The translations under genes and the position numbers were made by a program. From positions 1 through 7,718 of the forward strand of contig DQED01000212.1 of NCBI GenBank assembly GCA_003525525.1: a stretch of DNA of 7,718 bases, read 5' to 3'. The DNA is from Desulfovibrio sp. (GTDB lineage Bacteria; Desulfobacterota; Desulfovibrionia; Desulfovibrionales; Desulfovibrionaceae). Position 1 is the first letter of the stretch; each line of letters begins with the position of its first letter. This document shows positions 5,367 through 7,718 of the stretch, piece by piece. Below the pieces are notes generated by a model. The model saw nothing but the letters and a program-made list of their open reading frames with translations, was not told the DNA's origin and ran no database searches.

Positions 5367-6359
5367 CTAGACCTCGATGCGCACCATCTTGCGGATGACG
5401 AGGATGCCCATGAGCATGAGCCCGCCCACGAGGTAGAGCAGCATGTGGCCGATCGGCTCGCTGAAAAGCAGGCCCAGGTAGTCGGGGTTTAACATCTGCA
5501 CCGCGCCGCAGACGAAAAACGGCAGCAGGCACAACACCCAGGCGGCCATGCGGCCCTCGGCCGAGAGCACGCGGATACGGCCCTTGAGCTTGAAGCGCTC
5601 GCGGATGAGCCAGGAGATGTTTTCCACGATCTCGGCCAGGTTGCCGCCGGTCTCGTTCTGGATCTTGACCGAGACCACGAAAAAGTTGAGGTCCGGGCAA
5701 TCCACGCGGTCCATGAGGTTGTCGAGCGCCACGGTCACGCCCACGCCGAAATTGATCTCCTCCAGGGTCTTGTGGAACTCCACGCGGATGGGGTCGGCGA
5801 ATTCGCTTTCGACCATGCCCATGCCGCTGGAAAAGGTGTGCCCGGCCTTGAGCGCGCGGGCCACGAGCTCCAGGGCCTCGGGCAGCTGGCGCTCGAACTC
5901 CTTCATGCGCGCCGCCTTGCGCATGGCGATCCACTTGAACGGCAGCGCGCCGAGCCCCGCGCCGACAGCCAGCCGCACCAGGAAGTTGGACACGTACAAC
6001 GACGCGGCCAGATAGCCCGTGACCAGGAACACCAGGGAAAGCAGGACGAAGATGCCAAGCGGGGCCTTGATGTCGGCCTGGTCGAGCACCTTGTTCATGC
6101 GCTGGCTCCAGGCATGGCGCGAGAGGAACACGTCGAGCCAGCGCAGGCTGCTCATCTCGTGGCGTTTGACCAGATCGGCGGCAACGTCCGGGGCAAGACC
6201 GCGGCCGCGCGCCACCTCCTCGATGCGCCGGGCCAGCTCCTTGCCGCTTTTGTCCGTGGCGCGGCGGATGACGAACACCACGGCCAGAAACAGATAGACC
6301 AGCGACAACAGCAGGGCCAGGGAGAGAATGGGCGGCACGGCGGCGGAGGGCGGCGTCAT
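5367..6359 (-). CDS. tadB: TadB, inner-membrane platform protein of the Tad pilus
   Basis: This 330-residue protein is the second F-family platform protein. It has an N-terminal helix (about 10-31), a cytoplasmic region, two central helices (about 100-121 and 125-144), the F domain with FERQLPEALELVARALKAGH (155-174), FSSGMGMVESEFADPIRVEF, and VSVKIQNETGGNLAEIVENI (229-248), then two C-terminal helices (about 272-290 and 305-323). The LPEALELVARALKAGH and ETGGNLAEI motifs are characteristic of TadB. With TadC it forms the base against which TadA works. ATG 6359 has AGGAGG 5 nt upstream and begins 10 nt after the tadA stop, so translation of tadA, tadB and tadC is probably coupled. Nothing is truncated. 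Confidence 0.94.
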   Translation of the reverse strand: MTPPSAAVPPILSLALLLSLVYLFLAVVFVIRRATDKSGKELARRIEEVARGRGLAPDVAADLVKRHEMSSLRWLDVFLSRHAWSQRMNKVLDQADIKAPLGIFVLLSLVFLVTGYLAASLYVSNFLVRLAVGAGLGALPFKWIAMRKAARMKEFERQLPEALELVARALKAGHTFSSGMGMVESEFADPIRVEFHKTLEEINFGVGVTVALDNLMDRVDCPDLNFFVVSVKIQNETGGNLAEIVENISWLIRERFKLKGRIRVLSAEGRMAAWVLCLLPFFVCGAVQMLNPDYLGLLFSEPIGHMLLYLVGGLMLMGILVIRKMVRIEV

Positions 6360-6369
6360 GGCGGCCTCC

Positions 6370-7704
6370 TCAGGTCTCGACCACGTTTCGTGGATCGAAC
6401 ACGCCGTTGGGCATGCGGATGCCCTTGGCCTCGAACCTGGACGCGAACTTGGGCCGGATGCCCCGGGCCAGAAACGCCCCGCGCACCTTGCCGTCGCCGG
6501 CCACGCCCCGCTGCTCGAAGGCGAAGATCTCCTGCATGGTGATAACCTCGCCCTCCATGCCCGTGATCTCCTGGAAGCTCACGAGCTTCCTGCTGCCGTC
6601 GGAAAAGCGGGAAATCTGGACGATGACGTCCACGGCCGAGGCGATGTAGCGTTTGAGCGAGAGGGGCGAGATGGCCAGCCCCGCCATGGCCACGAGCGTC
6701 TCCAGGCGCATGAGCGCGTCGCGCGGGGTGTTTGCGTGCAAGGTGGCCAGCGAGCCGTCGTGACCGGTGTTCATGGCCTGGAGCATGTCCAGGGCCTCGG
6801 CGCCGCGCACCTCGCCGACGATGATGCGGTCCGGGCGCATGCGCAGGCAGTTGCGCACGAGATCGCGCTGGGTGACCTCGCCGCGTCCCTCGATGTTGGG
6901 CGGGCGCGACTCCAGGCGCACCACGTGGTCCTGCTTGAGTTGCAGTTCCGCCGCGTCCTCCACGGTCACGATGCGCTCGTCGTGGGGAATGAACCCCGAC
7001 AGGCAGTTGAGCATGGTGGTCTTGCCCGTGCCCGTGCCGCCGGAGATGAGGATGTTGAGCCGCGCCAGCACGATGCCCTGGAGCACCTCGGCGATGTCGC
7101 GCGTCATGGCCCGGAAGCGGATCAGATCCTCGATGGTCAGCTTTTCCTTGGCGAACTTGCGGATGGACAGCGCCGGCCCGTCGATGGCCAGCGGCGGGAT
7201 GATGGCGTTGACGCGCGAGCCGTCGGGCAGGCGCGCGTCCACCATGGGCGAGGATTCGTCCACGCGCCGGCCCACCCGGGACACGATGCGGTCGATGATC
7301 TTCTTTAAGTGGTCGTTGTCCTTGAAGCGCGACTCGGTGAGCACGAGCCTGCCCGAGCGCTCCACGTAGATCTGGCGGTAGGAGTTGACCAGGATGTCGT
7401 TGACGCTCGGGTCCTTGAGGAACGGTTCCAGGGGGCCAAGGCCGAGCATCTCGTCCTTGACCTCGTTGATGAGGCGCTCGCGCTCGGCCAGATTGAGCGG
7501 CGTCTGGGCGAATTCGTCACGCAACAGCCGTTCGACGAGCTTGCCGATCTCGAGCCCCAGCGACGCGCCGTCCAGCGTGTCGAGCAGCGACAGGTCGATC
7601 AGGTCGATCAGCCGGTCGTGGATGCGCGTCTTGATCTCGTAATACTCGTCGGCGGCGACGCCGGCCGCATCCTTGCGCTCGGGCGACGCCGCGCCCGCCC
7701 CCAT
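6370..7704 (-). CDS. tadA: TadA/CpaF-type ATPase powering the Tad pilus (5' end may lie outside window)
   Basis: This secretion ATPase (444 residues from the ATG at 7704) has an N-terminal helical domain to about 100, including [20 protein letters not shown], then a RecA-like domain. Walker A is GGTGTGKTT (222-230), the Asp box is [11 protein letters not shown] (246-256), Walker B is [16 protein letters not shown] (293-308), and the His box is [13 protein letters not shown] (313-325). [20 protein letters not shown] is typical of TadA/CpaF. All catalytic motifs are intact. It would form a cytoplasmic hexamer that drives the TadB/TadC platform for pilus extension, and possibly retraction. The start is uncertain: the frame stays open to the window edge, and only a weak AGGG 7 nt before the ATG could serve as ribosome site, so the true start may lie further upstream. 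It is the first visible gene of the tadABC unit; its promoter is not in the window. Confidence 0.94.
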   Translation of the reverse strand: MGAGAASPERKDAAGVAADEYYEIKTRIHDRLIDLIDLSLLDTLDGASLGLEIGKLVERLLRDEFAQTPLNLAERERLINEVKDEMLGLGPLEPFLKDPSVNDILVNSYRQIYVERSGRLVLTESRFKDNDHLKKIIDRIVSRVGRRVDESSPMVDARLPDGSRVNAIIPPLAIDGPALSIRKFAKEKLTIEDLIRFRAMTRDIAEVLQGIVLARLNILISGGTGTGKTTMLNCLSGFIPHDERIVTVEDAAELQLKQDHVVRLESRPPNIEGRGEVTQRDLVRNCLRMRPDRIIVGEVRGAEALDMLQAMNTGHDGSLATLHANTPRDALMRLETLVAMAGLAISPLSLKRYIASAVDVIVQISRFSDGSRKLVSFQEITGMEGEVITMQEIFAFEQRGVAGDGKVRGAFLARGIRPKFASRFEAKGIRMPNGVFDPRNVVET

Positions 7705-7718
7705 CCGGGGGCCCTGCC

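Noticed and set aside
4402..5934. A long minus-strand frame continuous with the 125-residue membrane protein and running through tadC into tadB
   Set aside because: Upstream of 4401 the translation is Arg/Gly/Ala/Pro-rich composition noise antagonistic to the clear tadC and tadB frames; the strong ribosome site sets the true start at 4401.
6328..7308. A 326-codon plus-strand frame opposite tadA
   Set aside because: His/Gly/Ala/Asp-rich shadow; the minus strand encodes an ATPase with all motifs intact.

Overview
This window is most of a Tad (tight adherence) type IVc pilus locus from a very GC-rich Gram-negative bacterium. The Gram-negative assignment rests on a TadD-type lipoprotein with a lipobox, a Sec-exported periplasmic protein and TadE-type pseudopilins. 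The base composition and layout would fit a high-GC Desulfovibrio-like deltaproteobacterium, but that taxonomic guess is inference only, since no marker gene is present.

The layout has three transcription units. (1) At the left edge, on the minus strand, lies a TPR lipoprotein of TadD type (922 down to the window edge, C-terminus missing). (2) Divergent from it, across a 318-nt gap rich in dyads, is a plus-strand operon: tadE pseudopilin (1241-1672), a large von Willebrand A (vWA) protein of TadG type (overlapping the tadE end, to 3059), a second TadE/TadF-like pseudopilin (3080-3580) and a small exported protein of unknown function (3613-3945). The operon closes with a strong intrinsic terminator (3975-4012). 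(3) Converging on that terminator from the right is a tightly packed minus-strand operon: tadA ATPase (7704 or beyond), tadB, tadC and a small two-helix membrane protein of unknown function (4401-4024). Gaps between these genes are 9-11 nt, and each downstream gene has a strong Shine-Dalgarno touching or following the previous stop codon.

Together the right-hand operon encodes the inner-membrane motor (TadA hexameric ATPase driving the TadB/TadC platform). The left-hand operon encodes the minor pilins and vWA protein that probably initiate or cap the pilus, and TadD is the outer-membrane assembly lipoprotein. The major pilin Flp, the prepilin peptidase TadV, the secretin RcpA, RcpC/CpaB and TadZ are not here; at least some probably lie beyond the right edge, upstream of tadA.

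The most interesting parts are the intergenic region (a sigma-54-like -24/-12 promoter with a perfect 14-bp palindrome near -102, and a hairpin that would hide the tadE ribosome binding site), the unresolved start of the vWA gene, and the two small accessory proteins that end each converging operon. I did not see a CRISPR array, insertion sequence, tRNA, rRNA or phage gene.
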